Position numbers and translations under genes: made by a program. Below, one piece after another: positions 1-9,614 of a stretch of DNA of 64,000 nucleotides (the stretch's first letter is position 1; each line of letters opens with the position of its first letter). The notes beneath the pieces are model-generated. The model saw only the letters and a list, made by a program, of their open reading frames with translations. It searched no databases and had not been told where the DNA came from. Source of the DNA: Acinetobacter sp. WCHAc010034 (GTDB taxonomy: Bacteria; Pseudomonadota; Gammaproteobacteria; Pseudomonadales; Moraxellaceae); NCBI RefSeq assembly GCF_001696615.3, contig NZ_CP032279.1:1054001-1118000 (forward strand). The letters run 5' to 3'.

Positions 1-635
<635 letters not shown>

Positions 636-684
636 TTAAATTTTAATCAATTGTATTGCTTAAACAGCAAATGAATGTTCTGAA

Positions 685-975
685 TTAACCTTCAAGAACC
701 GCTAAAATATCAGACTCTTTCATTACCAACAGCTCTTCACCGTCAACTTTTACTTTTGTGCCGGCATAAGCGCCGAACAGCACGTTGTCGCCCACTTTTA
801 CGTCTAAAGCGCGCACGCCATTGTCAGTAACTTTGCCATTGCCTACGGCAATGATTTCACCCTGAGCAGGCTGTTCAGCTGCTGAAGTGCTCAAGATCAG
901 ACCACCCGCAGTTTTTGTTTCTTTTTCAACACGGCGAATAACAACGTTATCATGTAAAGGACGAATGTTGCTCAT
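685..975 (-). CDS. groS: 10 kDa co-chaperonin GroES
   Basis: GroES forms the heptameric lid of the GroEL cage. The 96-residue protein begins [15 protein letters not shown] and carries the mobile-loop region around residues 17-32 and the C-terminal segment [10 protein letters not shown], all typical of the family. A four-codon in-frame extension upstream exists, but the ATG at 975 gives the usual family length. It is the first gene of the groS-groL operon, and its 5' leader runs to a sigma-32-like promoter near 1070-1097. Confidence 0.97.
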   Translation of the reverse strand: MSNIRPLHDNVVIRRVEKETKTAGGLILSTSAAEQPAQGEIIAVGNGKVTDNGVRALDVKVGDNVLFGAYAGTKVKVDGEELLVMKESDILAVLEG

Positions 976-1069
976 TTGAAACTCCATCAGACTAAGTCTT
1001 TTATACAGTGAAAAGATAATGGCTTTTTGAATTCCATTCGGCCATTATCAAAATAATTTCATGACACTT

Positions 1070-1097
1070 TTGTGGGGATGGAAAAAAGCGCTTCAAG
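1070..1097 (-). promoter_or_regulatory. Sigma-32-type heat-shock promoter of groSL
   Basis: On the minus strand the sequence reads CTTGAAG (complement of 1091-1097), 13 bases, then CCCCACAA (complement of 1070-1077). This closely matches the RpoH consensus CTTGAAA-N13/15-CCCCATnT. It lies about 95 bp upstream of the groS start, as expected for a heat-shock operon. I see no CIRCE element. Confidence 0.75.
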
Positions 1098-1152
1098 GGC
1101 AAAATTAAAAAATATTTCCAATTCCGTGTTTTTTTTATGCGTTCCCGCGCTT

Positions 1153-1932
1153 TCATGGCTGCGCAGGCTGCTTCGGATGGGCTAAAAACAGCTGGCTGGC
1201 TTGATCAAAATAATAGTGCTCAACATCGCCCTGGCGGTTCAGGGTGTTGAAACTGTTCGGTAGGCCCTGATGCAGGCGGTAAGATGTCGCCGTCCCGGCG
1301 TGAATATCCAGCACAGGATGCGGCGCGCCCAAACGGTAAATCCGGTTTAAGTCATAGACCGCAGGCTGGTGCAAATGGCCATGCAGCAGACCATGCAGGC
1401 CGCTTTGGCTCCAGGTTTCCAGCGCCAGCCGGCCCAGCACCGGGCAGTCTTTTACGCCATGCGGATCATCCGGCGGCGTATAAAATGGCTGATGGGCTGC
1501 TATCAGCTTAAGCTTATGCGGCGGCGCCTGCTTTAACTGCTGATTAATCCATTGGATCTGTTCTAAGGAAATATGGCCGCGGGTATGGTAGCGGCGCCGG
1601 ATGCTGTTCACGCCCAGAATATAAAAATGCTCGGTTTCCAGCGCGCCTTCCAGGCTGCCGAAAAACAGCTGATAGCGGGCAAAGGGGCTGAATACCCGGT
1701 TCCATACATGGTACAGCGGAATATCATGATTGCCCGGCACCGCCAGATAGGGCAAATTCAGGCTCTCTAAAAACTGCCTGCAGGCAAAAAACTGCCCATA
1801 GCGCGCGCGCTGGGTTAAATCGCCGCTGATCACCGCCGCTTCTGGCGCATGTGTTTGGCAGAACTGCTGCAGCGCGCGGATGCAGGCCTGCTTTTCTGTG
1901 CCGAAATGCAGGTCAGACAGATGCAGCAGCAT
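1153..1932 (-). CDS. Calcineurin-like metallophosphoesterase
   Basis: A 259-residue protein of the calcineurin-like metallophosphoesterase superfamily. The dinuclear metal site is complete: SDLHF (D7, H9), SGDLT (D38), PGNHD (N68, H69), H147 in AAHQP, and GHLH (H186, H188). No signal peptide is visible, so it is probably cytoplasmic. The substrate cannot be told from sequence; relatives include cyclic-nucleotide and phospholipid-head-group phosphodiesterases. Its start overlaps the end of the upstream lipid-kinase gene by 20 bp, so the two are probably translationally coupled. That pairing suggests a role in lipid or phosphodiester metabolism, which is inference. Confidence 0.85.
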   Translation of the reverse strand: MLLHLSDLHFGTEKQACIRALQQFCQTHAPEAAVISGDLTQRARYGQFFACRQFLESLNLPYLAVPGNHDIPLYHVWNRVFSPFARYQLFFGSLEGALETEHFYILGVNSIRRRYHTRGHISLEQIQWINQQLKQAPPHKLKLIAAHQPFYTPPDDPHGVKDCPVLGRLALETWSQSGLHGLLHGHLHQPAVYDLNRIYRLGAPHPVLDIHAGTATSYRLHQGLPNSFNTLNRQGDVEHYYFDQASQLFLAHPKQPAQP

Positions 1933-2851
1933 GCGGCACCCTTACTTTTAAGGCATTTTTCTGCACGCTGATCCGCAACGGCGTCTGCATTTCGGCAATT
2001 TCCCCATCCAGCGCCACAGTCAGCTTTTTGCGCGCCGAGTGAATCGTGACCTGATCAGCGTCAAAACTGTAAACATCCGGGGCTTTTTCGATATTGCCCC
2101 GCATCAGCTGCCACAGCAGCTTAAACAGCGTCAGCTTATCGCTTTTGGCCACCACCACTCCGGCCACTTTGCCTTGGGCCGCGCTTTCCGCAATCCGCAA
2201 ATTCAGGTCAGCCAGCTGCAGCTGATTATTGCCAAAAAAAATCAGCGGGGTAGTCACCGGATATTTAACTCCGTCCGCTTCTATCTGCAGCTTCAGCTCC
2301 TTGCGGCCGCGGATCAGCACATCCAGCCCGGAAGTGTAGGCATTCAAAGCCAAGCGCCCCAAGTGCCGGTTGTACAGCTCGCGCTTTTGGATAAACAGCG
2401 GATACAGGCCCAGGCTGGCATTATTCAAATAGATGCGGTCATTGATTTGCGCCGCATGCACCGGCCTTTCAGCGCCCTGCGCAATTACCCTGGCCGCCTC
2501 TGCAAGATCCAGCGGAATCTTCAGCACCCGCGCCACATAGTTGAAAGTGCCCAGCGGCAAGATCCCCATCGGAACCGGACTGTGCATCAGGCGCTGCGCT
2601 ACGGCATTCAGTGTGCCGTCGCCGCCGGCTGCAACAATAATGCCTAAATTATCAGGATCTTGATGGCGGAGCATCACCCGCTGCATCAGCGCGTCAAAAT
2701 CCGGCGGCTGGCCGATTTCAAAAGACTGGATTTCATAGCCGAATGCGCTCAGCAGCCACACCAGCTTCTCATAAACCTCAGCATTATTGGCTGCATGAAA
2801 GCCGGATTTGCGATTGTAGACAATAGACAGCGGCTGGGCTTGATTTGACAT
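1913..2851 (-). CDS. Diacylglycerol kinase catalytic-domain lipid kinase
   Basis: A 312-residue member of the diacylglycerol/sphingosine kinase (YegS/DagK-like) family, which transfers phosphate from ATP to a lipid hydroxyl. The nucleotide-binding motif GGDGT is at residues 76-80 and the second motif LPLGTFN at 98-104, where many relatives have LPxGTxND. The C-terminal half forms the expected beta-rich lipid-binding domain. It overlaps the downstream phosphoesterase by 20 bp. Upstream lies an AT-rich stretch of about 400 bp shared with the divergent pckG. Lipid specificity is not readable from the sequence. Confidence 0.85.
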   Translation of the reverse strand: MSNQAQPLSIVYNRKSGFHAANNAEVYEKLVWLLSAFGYEIQSFEIGQPPDFDALMQRVMLRHQDPDNLGIIVAAGGDGTLNAVAQRLMHSPVPMGILPLGTFNYVARVLKIPLDLAEAARVIAQGAERPVHAAQINDRIYLNNASLGLYPLFIQKRELYNRHLGRLALNAYTSGLDVLIRGRKELKLQIEADGVKYPVTTPLIFFGNNQLQLADLNLRIAESAAQGKVAGVVVAKSDKLTLFKLLWQLMRGNIEKAPDVYSFDADQVTIHSARKKLTVALDGEIAEMQTPLRISVQKNALKVRVPHAAASV

Positions 2852-3192
2852 TTTTTATACGTTTTTAAAGCACTTATTCTAATTCTGTCGATTTTATCGG
2901 CAAATAAAAGTTCCTTTATGTAAAATTCAAATTGGCGTCATTTATTTAATCAATAATAATTCTCAAATAAAATTAAAGAATAAATTAATGATTTTAAACA
3001 AAATTAATATAATGAATAATACTCATAAAATTAAGAAATATTACATAAAAACCAATCAAAACAATATAAACATATGATTTTAAATAAATTTAACTAAAAA
3101 TATCATAATCTTCCAAAAAAAATCCACCCGTTCTTTAGTCTTATTTTTTTTATGAAATTATGCTTTAATAGCGCCACTTTTTTTCATATTTC
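2852..3192. other. AT-rich intergenic region between lipid kinase and pckG
   Basis: This stretch between divergent genes is strongly AT-rich and has no plausible coding frame. It should hold the promoters of both genes. On the plus strand an extended -10-like element (TG at 3161-3162, TTTAAT at 3164-3169) could start pckG transcription near 3176, but its -35 region is poor. Confidence 0.5.
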
Positions 3193-3243
3193 ATCTGCGT
3201 AATGCGCTCCATTGCGCAGATCAGACTTTGTACAGTTTGTACA
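3193..3243 (+). promoter_or_regulatory. Inverted repeat and tandem TTTGTACA in the pckG leader
   Basis: Positions 3193-3204 (ATCTGCGTAATG) and 3210-3221 (CATTGCGCAGAT) are complementary over 12 bp, with one T-G wobble and a 5-base loop. A direct repeat TTTGTACA follows at 3227-3234 and 3236-3243. The hairpin has no U-run after it, so it is not a terminator. It ends 42 bases before the pckG ATG and could be an operator or an mRNA-leader structure. Confidence 0.6.
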
Positions 3244-3263
3244 TATTTAAGATAGGCCTCACC

Positions 3264-5096
3264 ATGACCCAAGTGAACGCACCAGAATTCGTTCGCCACC
3301 CTAAGCTTATTGCTTGGGTGGAAGAAATTGCAAAATTAACGAAACCAGCGAAAATTGAATGGTGTGACGGCAGCGAAGAAGAATATCAACGTTATATCAA
3401 CTTGATGATCGCTAACGGCACTATGCAAGCGCTTAACCAAGAAACTCATCCTGGTTCTTATCTTGCCAATTCTGATCCTTCTGACGTTGCTCGTGTTGAA
3501 GGCCGCACTTATATCTGTTCAGAAAAGCAGGAAGATGCCGGCGCAACAAACAACTGGGAAGAGCCTGCTGCAATGCGCGCCCGCCTGAATGGCCTGTTTG
3601 ACGGCTCAATGAAAGGCCGCACGCTGTACGTGGTTCCATTCTCTATGGGCCCTTTAGGTTCTCATATTGCGCACATCGGTATCGAACTGACTGACTCTCC
3701 TTATGTTGCAGTCAGCATGTCTAAAATGGCTCGCATGGGTAAAGCCGTTTATGACGTTCTTGGCACTGACGGCGAGTTCATTCCTTGCGTGCACACTGTA
3801 GGCGCGCCGCTGGAAGAAGGCCAGAAAGACGTTGCATGGCCTTGCAACCCTGAAAAATACATCGTTCATTACCCAGAAACCCGTGAAATCTGGTCTTACG
3901 GTTCGGGTTACGGCGGCAACGCATTGTTAGGCAAAAAATGCCTGGCGCTGCGTATTGCATCATCTATGGGCCGCCAGCAAGGCTGGTTAGCAGAACACAT
4001 GCTGATCCTTGGCGTGACCAACCCGAAAGGCGAAAAACACTACATCGCAGCGGCATTCCCTTCTGCTTGCGGTAAAACCAACTTTGCCATGCTGATTCCG
4101 CCGGCAGGCTACGAAGGCTGGAAAATCGAAACTGTAGGTGACGACATCGCTTGGATCAAACCGGGTGAAGACGGCCGCTTATACGCAATTAACCCAGAAG
4201 CAGGCTTCTTCGGTGTAGCGCCTGGTACAAATACCAAGACTAACCCGAACTGCATGGCGACACTGCATAAAGACGTGATCTACACCAACGTTGCTGTGAC
4301 TGACAACGGCGAAGTATGGTGGGAAGGCCTGACTAAAGAAGCGCCTGCCAACCTGACCAACTGGAAAGGCAAGCCACATACCGGCGAAGAAAAAGCTGCG
4401 CATCCAAACGCGCGCTTCACCGTTTCTGCCGGCCAGTGCCCTTCGATTGACGCTGACTGGGAAAATCCAGCTGGCGTGCCGATTTCAGCATTCATCTTCG
4501 GCGGCCGCCGCGCGGACACAGTGCCTCTAATTTCAGAAGCATTCGACTGGGTTGACGGCGTGTACAAAGCTGCAACAATGGGCTCTGAAACTACTGCTGC
4601 TGCTGTTGGCCAGCAAGGCATTGTGCGCCGCGACCCATTCGCGATGCTTCCATTTGCCGGCTACAACATGGCGGATTACTTCTCCCACTGGTTAGAACTT
4701 GGTGAAGAAGTTGCTGCGAAAGCGAAAGCTGCCGGCAACAAGCTTCCAGGCATCTACAACGTGAACTGGTTCCGCCGTGATGCTGAAGGCAACTTCGTAT
4801 GGCCTGGTTTCGGCCAGAACATGCGCGTTCTGGAGTGGATCATTGACCGCTGTGAAGGCCGCGCTGATGCAGTTGAAACGCCAATTGGCCTGGTTCCAAC
4901 GTATGAACAGCTGAACTGGACAGGTTCTGACTTCACTAAAGCACAGTTTGACCTTGTAACTGCGCAAGACAAAGATCAGTGGATCAAAGAATTGGAAAGC
5001 CACACTGAGCTGTTTGACAAGCTTGGTGATCGTTTGCCAAAAGCGCTTAAAGCCCGTCAAGACGAGCTTTTAGAAGCTGTTAAAAAATCTGCTTAA
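3264..5096 (+). CDS. pckG: Phosphoenolpyruvate carboxykinase (GTP)
   Basis: This enzyme converts oxaloacetate and GTP to phosphoenolpyruvate, CO2 and GDP, the first committed step of gluconeogenesis from TCA intermediates. The 610-residue length fits the GTP-dependent family, unlike the roughly 530-residue ATP type. The kinase-1a loop FPSACGKTN lies near residues 265-273. The conserved C-terminal region ([18 protein letters not shown]) is intact. The start is the ATG at 3264 (MTQVNAPEF). An in-frame ATG 36 bp upstream sits inside the tandem TTTGTACA repeat and is less likely. The gene stands alone between a structured leader and a strong terminator. Confidence 0.96.
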   Translation: MTQVNAPEFVRHPKLIAWVEEIAKLTKPAKIEWCDGSEEEYQRYINLMIANGTMQALNQETHPGSYLANSDPSDVARVEGRTYICSEKQEDAGATNNWEEPAAMRARLNGLFDGSMKGRTLYVVPFSMGPLGSHIAHIGIELTDSPYVAVSMSKMARMGKAVYDVLGTDGEFIPCVHTVGAPLEEGQKDVAWPCNPEKYIVHYPETREIWSYGSGYGGNALLGKKCLALRIASSMGRQQGWLAEHMLILGVTNPKGEKHYIAAAFPSACGKTNFAMLIPPAGYEGWKIETVGDDIAWIKPGEDGRLYAINPEAGFFGVAPGTNTKTNPNCMATLHKDVIYTNVAVTDNGEVWWEGLTKEAPANLTNWKGKPHTGEEKAAHPNARFTVSAGQCPSIDADWENPAGVPISAFIFGGRRADTVPLISEAFDWVDGVYKAATMGSETTAAAVGQQGIVRRDPFAMLPFAGYNMADYFSHWLELGEEVAAKAKAAGNKLPGIYNVNWFRRDAEGNFVWPGFGQNMRVLEWIIDRCEGRADAVETPIGLVPTYEQLNWTGSDFTKAQFDLVTAQDKDQWIKELESHTELFDKLGDRLPKALKARQDELLEAVKKSA

Positions 5097-5110
5097 TTGC
5101 AGGTGAAATT

Positions 5111-5140
5111 GAAAAAAGGCCGCGTACGCGGTCTTTTTTC
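5111..5140 (+). terminator. Rho-independent terminator of pckG
   Basis: A GC-rich hairpin (GGCCGC / GCGGTC around GTAC) is flanked by A6 and T6 runs, 15 bp after the pckG stop codon. The symmetry would allow it to work in both directions. Confidence 0.85.
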
Positions 5141-5199
5141 AATCTGTTTGTTTTGACTTAACTTTATAAATCAACAAAAAACCATAAAAGGGGAAATTC

Positions 5200-5577
5200 A
5201 TGCTAAAAAAATTCACACTGGCAGCCAGCCTGCTTGGCTTATCCAGCCTCGCTATGGCGAAAGCGGAAGCTGAGGCCGTAAACACGGCACAGCCTGCGCT
5301 TCATGTCTGCGCAATCAAAGGCACGCCGGATGCCAGCCAGTTTCAGATTAAAAAGCGCATTAAAGTCGCCAAAGGCACTTACGGCAGCGTAACAGAGCTG
5401 TATCCGCGCTTTGCAGAGCGGGCGCATCAGGTGGGCGGCAACGTGGTCATCAACTACAATGCCAGCCAAAGATTCGGCTTCTGGCCTTGGCGCGTTGTGC
5501 GCCCGGTAATGTGGGGCACAGCAGTAAAATGGAATACGCCTGTTGACTGCAAGGCGCTGGGCGGCGTCGAAATCTGA
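5200..5577 (+). CDS. Small exported protein of unknown function
   Basis: A 125-residue protein with a clear signal peptide (MLKKFTLAASLLGLSSLAMA, cleavage after about residue 20), so it is probably periplasmic. The mature part has two cysteines, near residues 37 and 117, which could form a disulfide. The pattern around FAERAHQVGGNVVINY is loosely reminiscent of small alpha/beta periplasmic or heavy-metal-binding-like domains, but I do not recognise the family. A ribosome-binding site (AAAAGGGGAAA) precedes the ATG, and a terminator follows the stop within 10 bp. It is transcribed alone. Confidence 0.7.
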   Translation: MLKKFTLAASLLGLSSLAMAKAEAEAVNTAQPALHVCAIKGTPDASQFQIKKRIKVAKGTYGSVTELYPRFAERAHQVGGNVVINYNASQRFGFWPWRVVRPVMWGTAVKWNTPVDCKALGGVEI

Positions 5578-5583
5578 AAATAG

Positions 5584-5607
5584 AAAAGCCGCGGAAGCGG
5601 CTTTTTT
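5584..5607 (+). terminator. Terminator after the small exported protein gene
   Basis: The hairpin AAAAGCCGC-GGAA-GCGGCTTTTTT lies directly after the stop codon at 5577. The A-run and T-run make it potentially bidirectional, so it could also serve the convergent immunity-like pseudogene. Confidence 0.85.
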
Positions 5608-5623
5608 AATGCGCAGTCCTGGC

Positions 5624-6174
5624 CTATTCGACCAAGTCTTTAGGGTAATACATGCTCTTCAACAGCAATACATCAAATAAATAAACTAAAGCAGCAGCTT
5701 TAAAAGTCCAGTAGCCGGAATAATATGTGCTATCTGGCATTTTATTGTGCCCATTATGCCAAAAATCCCCCTTTCGGCACGTATGCCAATCTTTTATATA
5801 GCATTCTAAAATTTGAGCTGCTTGAGCCTTATCATTATTTTCGCGCATTATTCTAATTACACTGCACAAATCATCATAATGAAGATTATACAATAATTCA
5901 CCCGCCGGTTTTTTATAGCCATCTTGCGTCAAGTGAAAACATAAATTTAACACCTCATATTCCCAATAGTCATAATCCAGCTGCTCTCCCAGTGCAAGCA
6001 ACGAAATCCGGGCTGACTAGCAGTAAAATTCAGCATTAAAATTTTTAAATAGCAGTCAGCTATTGAGCTCCAGCGATGAGCCTCCCCGCAATTATATTCA
6101 TCATTTTCAACCAGCATGTCCGCATAGTGCGTATACCTTCGATACAGTCTGCTTTCAATTTTAAATAATAATCT
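5624..6174 (-). pseudogene. Frameshifted PoNi-like (DUF1910/DUF1911) immunity protein gene
   Basis: The open frame 5624-6001 encodes about 125 residues with the C-terminal signature of DUF1911 proteins: W near residue 72, then GYWTFKAAALVYLFD and YYPKDLVE. Such PoNi proteins are immunity partners of PoNe DNase effectors. This frame is preceded by a TAG stop (6017-6019) and starts only at a TTG. A second minus-strand frame from about 6174 to 6005 encodes DUF1910-like sequence (YRRYTHYADMLVENDEYN, then WSSIADCYLKILMLNF) that should join it, so a frameshift near 6001-6016 has broken the gene. There is no good start codon, and no effector gene lies nearby. It follows glpD on the same strand by 44 bp. 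The family call is from remembered motifs. Confidence 0.55.
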
Positions 6175-6218
6175 TCATTAATATATTTTTGCCTTTTAAC
6201 TTAATTAAAATCAAGCAA

Positions 6219-7739
6219 TTATGCTACATCCTTTTGCAATCTGCGTTCATGCAATCCAACCAAATACTCATCCAAAACTTGAATTTCAGGATCTGTAAAC
6301 TGCAAATACAGCTTGGTGCGCCGCTTTAGGATATCTTCACTGCTGACAGCCCATTCATACTCAACCAGATAATCCACTTCCTGCGCATACAGGCCATGGC
6401 CAAAATTAAACCCCAATTCATGCACAGAAGATGCCTGATTTAAAAAACTCCACAGGCGCGCGCCGTAGGCATGCGCCCAGCGCTCAGCAAGCGCCTGCGG
6501 AACACCGCTGACTTTCTGCATGGCCTGCGCCGCCAAATCTTCCACCGATGTCCAGTTTTCCGCACCGGGCAGCAGCGATTTAGCCGTCCAGGGCTTGGCC
6601 ATTTCAGGGAAAAACGCCTGCAGATGCGCCAGCGCGGCTTCCGCCAGCTTGCGGTAAGTGGTCAGCTTGCCGCCGAACACCGACAGCAGCGGCGCCTCGC
6701 CCTCAGGCTGCCGGCTCAGGGCAAGGGTATAATCGCGCGTTACAGCCGCCGGATTATCCGACTCATCATCGCATAGCGGGCGCACCCCCGAAAAGGTGCT
6801 GAGGATATCGGCAGCTGTCAGCTGTGTTTTAAAATGGTCATTGCAGACGTCCAGCAAATACATCACTTCTTCCTGGGTAATCTCAACCTGATCCGGATCG
6901 CCCAAGTATTCCTTGTCGGTCGTGCCGATTAAGGTATAGCGGCTTAGATACGGAATGGCGAAGACAATGCGCTGATCATCATTCTGCATGATATAGGCTT
7001 TATCGCCTTCATACAGCTTAGGCACGATCAGGTGGCTGCCCTGAATCAGGCGGATGCCGTAAGGCGCTTTCAGCTGCAGGGCCTGCTGAATAAACTGCGC
7101 CACCCAAGGCCCGGCGGCATTGACCAGCGCCTTGGCCTGAATCTGATAGGCGCCTTGGGCATTTTCCAGCTCAATCAGCCAAATGCCCGCCTCCCTTCTG
7201 GCCGAAAGGCAGCGCGTCCGCGTGACAACCTGCGCGCTCAGTTCCCGCGCCTGCATGGCATTCAGCACAACCAGCCGCGCATCATCCACCGCGCAGTCTG
7301 AATATTCAAAGCCGCGGATGATTTCATCTTTCAATGGGCTGTCTTCCGGCCGGAAAATAACATGATTCGACCCCGCCAGCTTTTCCCTTTTTCCCAAATG
7401 GTCATAGAAAAACAGGCCGGTGCGGATCAGCCATGCCGGCCTTAAATGCGGCTGATGCGGCATGATGAAGCGCATCGGCCGGATAATATGCGGCGCCTTC
7501 GCCAGCAGGACTTCCCTCTCCGCCAAAGCTTCACGCACCAGGCGGAATTCCTTATGCTCCAGATAGCGCAGGCCGCCGTGAATCAGCTTTGAACTGGCCG
7601 ATGAGGTATGCGAGGCCAAGTCATCCTTTTCACATAAAAATACTGACAGCCCGCGCCCGGCTGCATCGGCAGCGATTCCAGCACCGTTAATCCCCCCGCC
7701 AATTACAGCAATATCATAAAGGGTTTGATTATCATGCAT
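6219..7739 (-). CDS. glpD: Aerobic glycerol-3-phosphate dehydrogenase
   Basis: A 506-residue FAD-dependent inner-membrane-associated enzyme that oxidises sn-glycerol-3-phosphate to dihydroxyacetone phosphate and passes electrons to quinone. The FAD-binding loop GGGING is at residues 14-19, followed by the family-specific segment SSASSKLIHGGLRYLE. Other conserved segments are LVNAAGPW and the C-terminal VFGGKLTTYRKLAE. The start is supported by a strong Shine-Dalgarno (AAGGAGG, complement of 7745-7751) five bases upstream. No glpF or glpK is next to it, so glycerol uptake genes must lie elsewhere. Confidence 0.95.
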   Translation of the reverse strand: MHDNQTLYDIAVIGGGINGAGIAADAAGRGLSVFLCEKDDLASHTSSASSKLIHGGLRYLEHKEFRLVREALAEREVLLAKAPHIIRPMRFIMPHQPHLRPAWLIRTGLFFYDHLGKREKLAGSNHVIFRPEDSPLKDEIIRGFEYSDCAVDDARLVVLNAMQARELSAQVVTRTRCLSARREAGIWLIELENAQGAYQIQAKALVNAAGPWVAQFIQQALQLKAPYGIRLIQGSHLIVPKLYEGDKAYIMQNDDQRIVFAIPYLSRYTLIGTTDKEYLGDPDQVEITQEEVMYLLDVCNDHFKTQLTAADILSTFSGVRPLCDDESDNPAAVTRDYTLALSRQPEGEAPLLSVFGGKLTTYRKLAEAALAHLQAFFPEMAKPWTAKSLLPGAENWTSVEDLAAQAMQKVSGVPQALAERWAHAYGARLWSFLNQASSVHELGFNFGHGLYAQEVDYLVEYEWAVSSEDILKRRTKLYLQFTDPEIQVLDEYLVGLHERRLQKDVA

Positions 7740-8235
7740 ATGCGCCTCCTTAAGCAGCCGTATTTTTATTCTGCAGCGTCAAACACTGCTGTTATTCTAA
7801 TCAGGCTTTAAACATAGCAAAAACACGGCTTCAGCGCTAATAAATCTTTGCGCCGCAGCATCCAAAGCACTGCCGGCTTAGCCGCCTTTACGCGCCTCTA
7901 CTCCACAGCAAATGCATAACAGATTCATTAAAAGGAACACTTCAGCTGCAATTCAGCGGATTTATCTGCATCTGAATCCGCTTGCAGGCCTAAGGCTAGG
8001 AAATCACATAAAAAATAGATTTCCATAAGGGCTTGCGGACCAGCGCCTCATTCCAATGAAAATGCAAAAAACACAGCCAGACTGCAGATGATGAATGCAT
8101 CCGCTAGGCCTATTAAAAAGGCTGGCCGGTTCCGGCGGGCTGAAGCGGACTCAATTAAAAAAGCGGGCGAATTGAGCATCGAGAAATGCGCAGGCTTATG
8201 GCATACTGAAATGATAACAACATGGGCAGACCAAT
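7740..8235. other. Intergenic region between glpD and the lipoprotein gene
   Basis: About 500 bp between divergent genes. Apart from the glpD ribosome-binding site at its left end I see no convincing gene, RNA or repeat. Short open frames here, such as 8048-8278 on the minus strand, have no start context or recognisable product. Confidence 0.4.
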
Positions 8236-8664
8236 ATGAAAATGGCATATAAGCTTTTAGCTTTGGGTATGGCGGCAATCACTTTAACTGCATGCCAAAG
8301 CGCGCCGCGCGCATATAACGGCCAATCCGGCTATCAAATTGAAAGCAAATCGGCAGATTCGGCAACCTTGGCTTATACGCTGGCGGGCCGCCAAAACCAG
8401 CAGCTGGATGAAAACAAGCTGCAGCGCGCCTGCCAGAAAGTGCTGGGCGTCAACAAGACCTTTAAGCTGAGCATTCTGAGCGTTAATGAAATTGCCAACC
8501 CTGCCGTGCAGGACCCGCAATTTGGCCGCCAAATCGGCAATATCCGCGCAAGCTTTGGCCTGTCCAACACCCCGGATCTGCGCAACAGCGACAACTTAGC
8601 TGCGCAGCAGGCGCTGGACACCCGCCCTGCGACTTTACGCGTCGTGCGCTACACCTGCTCTTAA
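8236..8664 (+). CDS. Putative lipoprotein of unknown function
   Basis: A 142-residue protein with a lipoprotein signal peptide: a lysine-bearing N-terminus, a hydrophobic stretch, and the lipobox LTAC with the acylated cysteine at residue 20. The mature protein is polar, with alternating small motifs, and has two further cysteines, at about residue 64 and two residues before the end. No family is recognised. The start could be the ATG at 8236 or the one two codons later. A perfect 11-bp palindromic terminator follows. Confidence 0.7.
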   Translation: MKMAYKLLALGMAAITLTACQSAPRAYNGQSGYQIESKSADSATLAYTLAGRQNQQLDENKLQRACQKVLGVNKTFKLSILSVNEIANPAVQDPQFGRQIGNIRASFGLSNTPDLRNSDNLAAQQALDTRPATLRVVRYTCS

Positions 8665-8691
8665 TCCCGAGCGAACTGAAGCCTGAAACAA

Positions 8692-8717
8692 ATAAGACGC
8701 TAGCTATAGCGTCTTAT
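8692..8717. terminator. Bidirectional hairpin between convergent genes
   Basis: The arms ATAAGACGCTA (8692-8702) and TAGCGTCTTAT (8707-8717) pair perfectly around a GCTA loop. It lies 27 bp after the lipoprotein stop and overlaps the stop codon of the convergent methyltransferase. U-runs are short, so termination strength is uncertain. Confidence 0.6.
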
Positions 8718-9381
8718 AAAAGCTCACATTGCGGAATTCTTTGGCTTCATCCAGATCCGGCCACGTCGTTGCGCTGCGCTCATCCAGTTTCTGATAATGC
8801 GGATGACTGAAATTCTTCACACGGCTGTCCGCCACCCACACCTCTGGGGCGAATTTTAAAAATTCATCCAAGAAAAAGCGGTTGCACTGGTCATACAGCA
8901 CATCCGCAGCCAGCAGCACATCAACCTGCCCAGCCTTGTACAGATCATCCAGATATTCCAGCTCCACCTGATTCAGCGCGGCGTTTGCACGGCAGGCTGC
9001 CAGGCTGATCTGGTCGATATCGCAGCAGATCACCCGCTTGGCGCCTGCCATTTTGGCGGCGATCGCCACTACGCCGGAGCCTGCGCCGAAGTCCAGCACC
9101 ACTTTATCTTCCACATGATGCGGTTCCGCCAGCAGCCACTGCGCCATGGCAAGGCCGGATGCCCAGCAGAAGATCCAGTACGGCGTATCGTTCCAAATCC
9201 GGCGGATGACTTCATCATCCAGACGGTCCATTGGAAATACCGGCGGAATCAGCCACAGCGCAATTGGCGTTTCCGGCAATTGCTGCGCCTGCAGCTCACT
9301 GCCCGGAATGACGTCATGCAGGGCTTGCAGCAAATGTTCTGGGGCTTGGGGAAATTGGAAGGTGCGGCTCATAGCTACCAT
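8704..9381 (-). CDS. Class I SAM-dependent methyltransferase (ETF-beta lysine methyltransferase-like)
   Basis: A 225-residue Rossmann-fold methyltransferase. The SAM-binding loop VLDFGAGSGVVAIAAKMAGA starts near residue 93. The acidic loop CCDID follows about 20 residues on, and the motif-IV region is LLAADVLYD. The overall pattern resembles protein-lysine methyltransferases of the ETFKMT/PrmA type, so a protein side chain is the most likely substrate, but this is inference. Translation may start at the ATG at 9372 (MSRTFQFP) rather than 9381, where the first ATG is only three codons earlier. The 3' end overlaps the shared hairpin. Confidence 0.8.
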   Translation of the reverse strand: MVAMSRTFQFPQAPEHLLQALHDVIPGSELQAQQLPETPIALWLIPPVFPMDRLDDEVIRRIWNDTPYWIFCWASGLAMAQWLLAEPHHVEDKVVLDFGAGSGVVAIAAKMAGAKRVICCDIDQISLAACRANAALNQVELEYLDDLYKAGQVDVLLAADVLYDQCNRFFLDEFLKFAPEVWVADSRVKNFSHPHYQKLDERSATTWPDLDEAKEFRNVSFYKTL

Positions 9382-9425
9382 TTTTATTCTAGTGAGAATT
9401 CACAACTCAAATTAATTTCGCGTCA

Positions 9426-9517
9426 GGCGGCATGGATGCCGCCGTTTCACTGCGTTACATGGACGTAACGTCAGTGAAACAAAGGCTTTTGCCTACTTTT
9501 GGCCTTTCAAAAGTAGG
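9426..9517. repeat. Composite three-hairpin intergenic repeat
   Basis: Three adjacent palindromes occur in a row. They are GGCGGCAT-GG-ATGCCGCC (9426-9443); GTTTCACTG...CAGTGAAAC (9444-9480) with inner arms GTTAC/GTAAC; and CCTACTTTTG-GCCTTT-CAAAAGTAGG (9492-9517). Such strings of hairpins are typical of dispersed intergenic repeats (REP/MITE-like). It lies between folD and the methyltransferase gene, downstream of folD. Copy number elsewhere cannot be judged from this window. Confidence 0.65.
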
Positions 9518-9614
9518 GCCAACCGCAGGTTTATTCAATAATTAAACTGAACAGGTAAGACTCCGCTGAGAAGCACTCTGGACACTCAACTATCAAATCA
9601 TTAGCTTCAGGACA

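Noticed and set aside
8048..8278. 76-codon minus-strand frame in the glpD-lipoprotein gap
   Set aside because: It overlaps the lipoprotein start on the other strand and shows no start signal or family.
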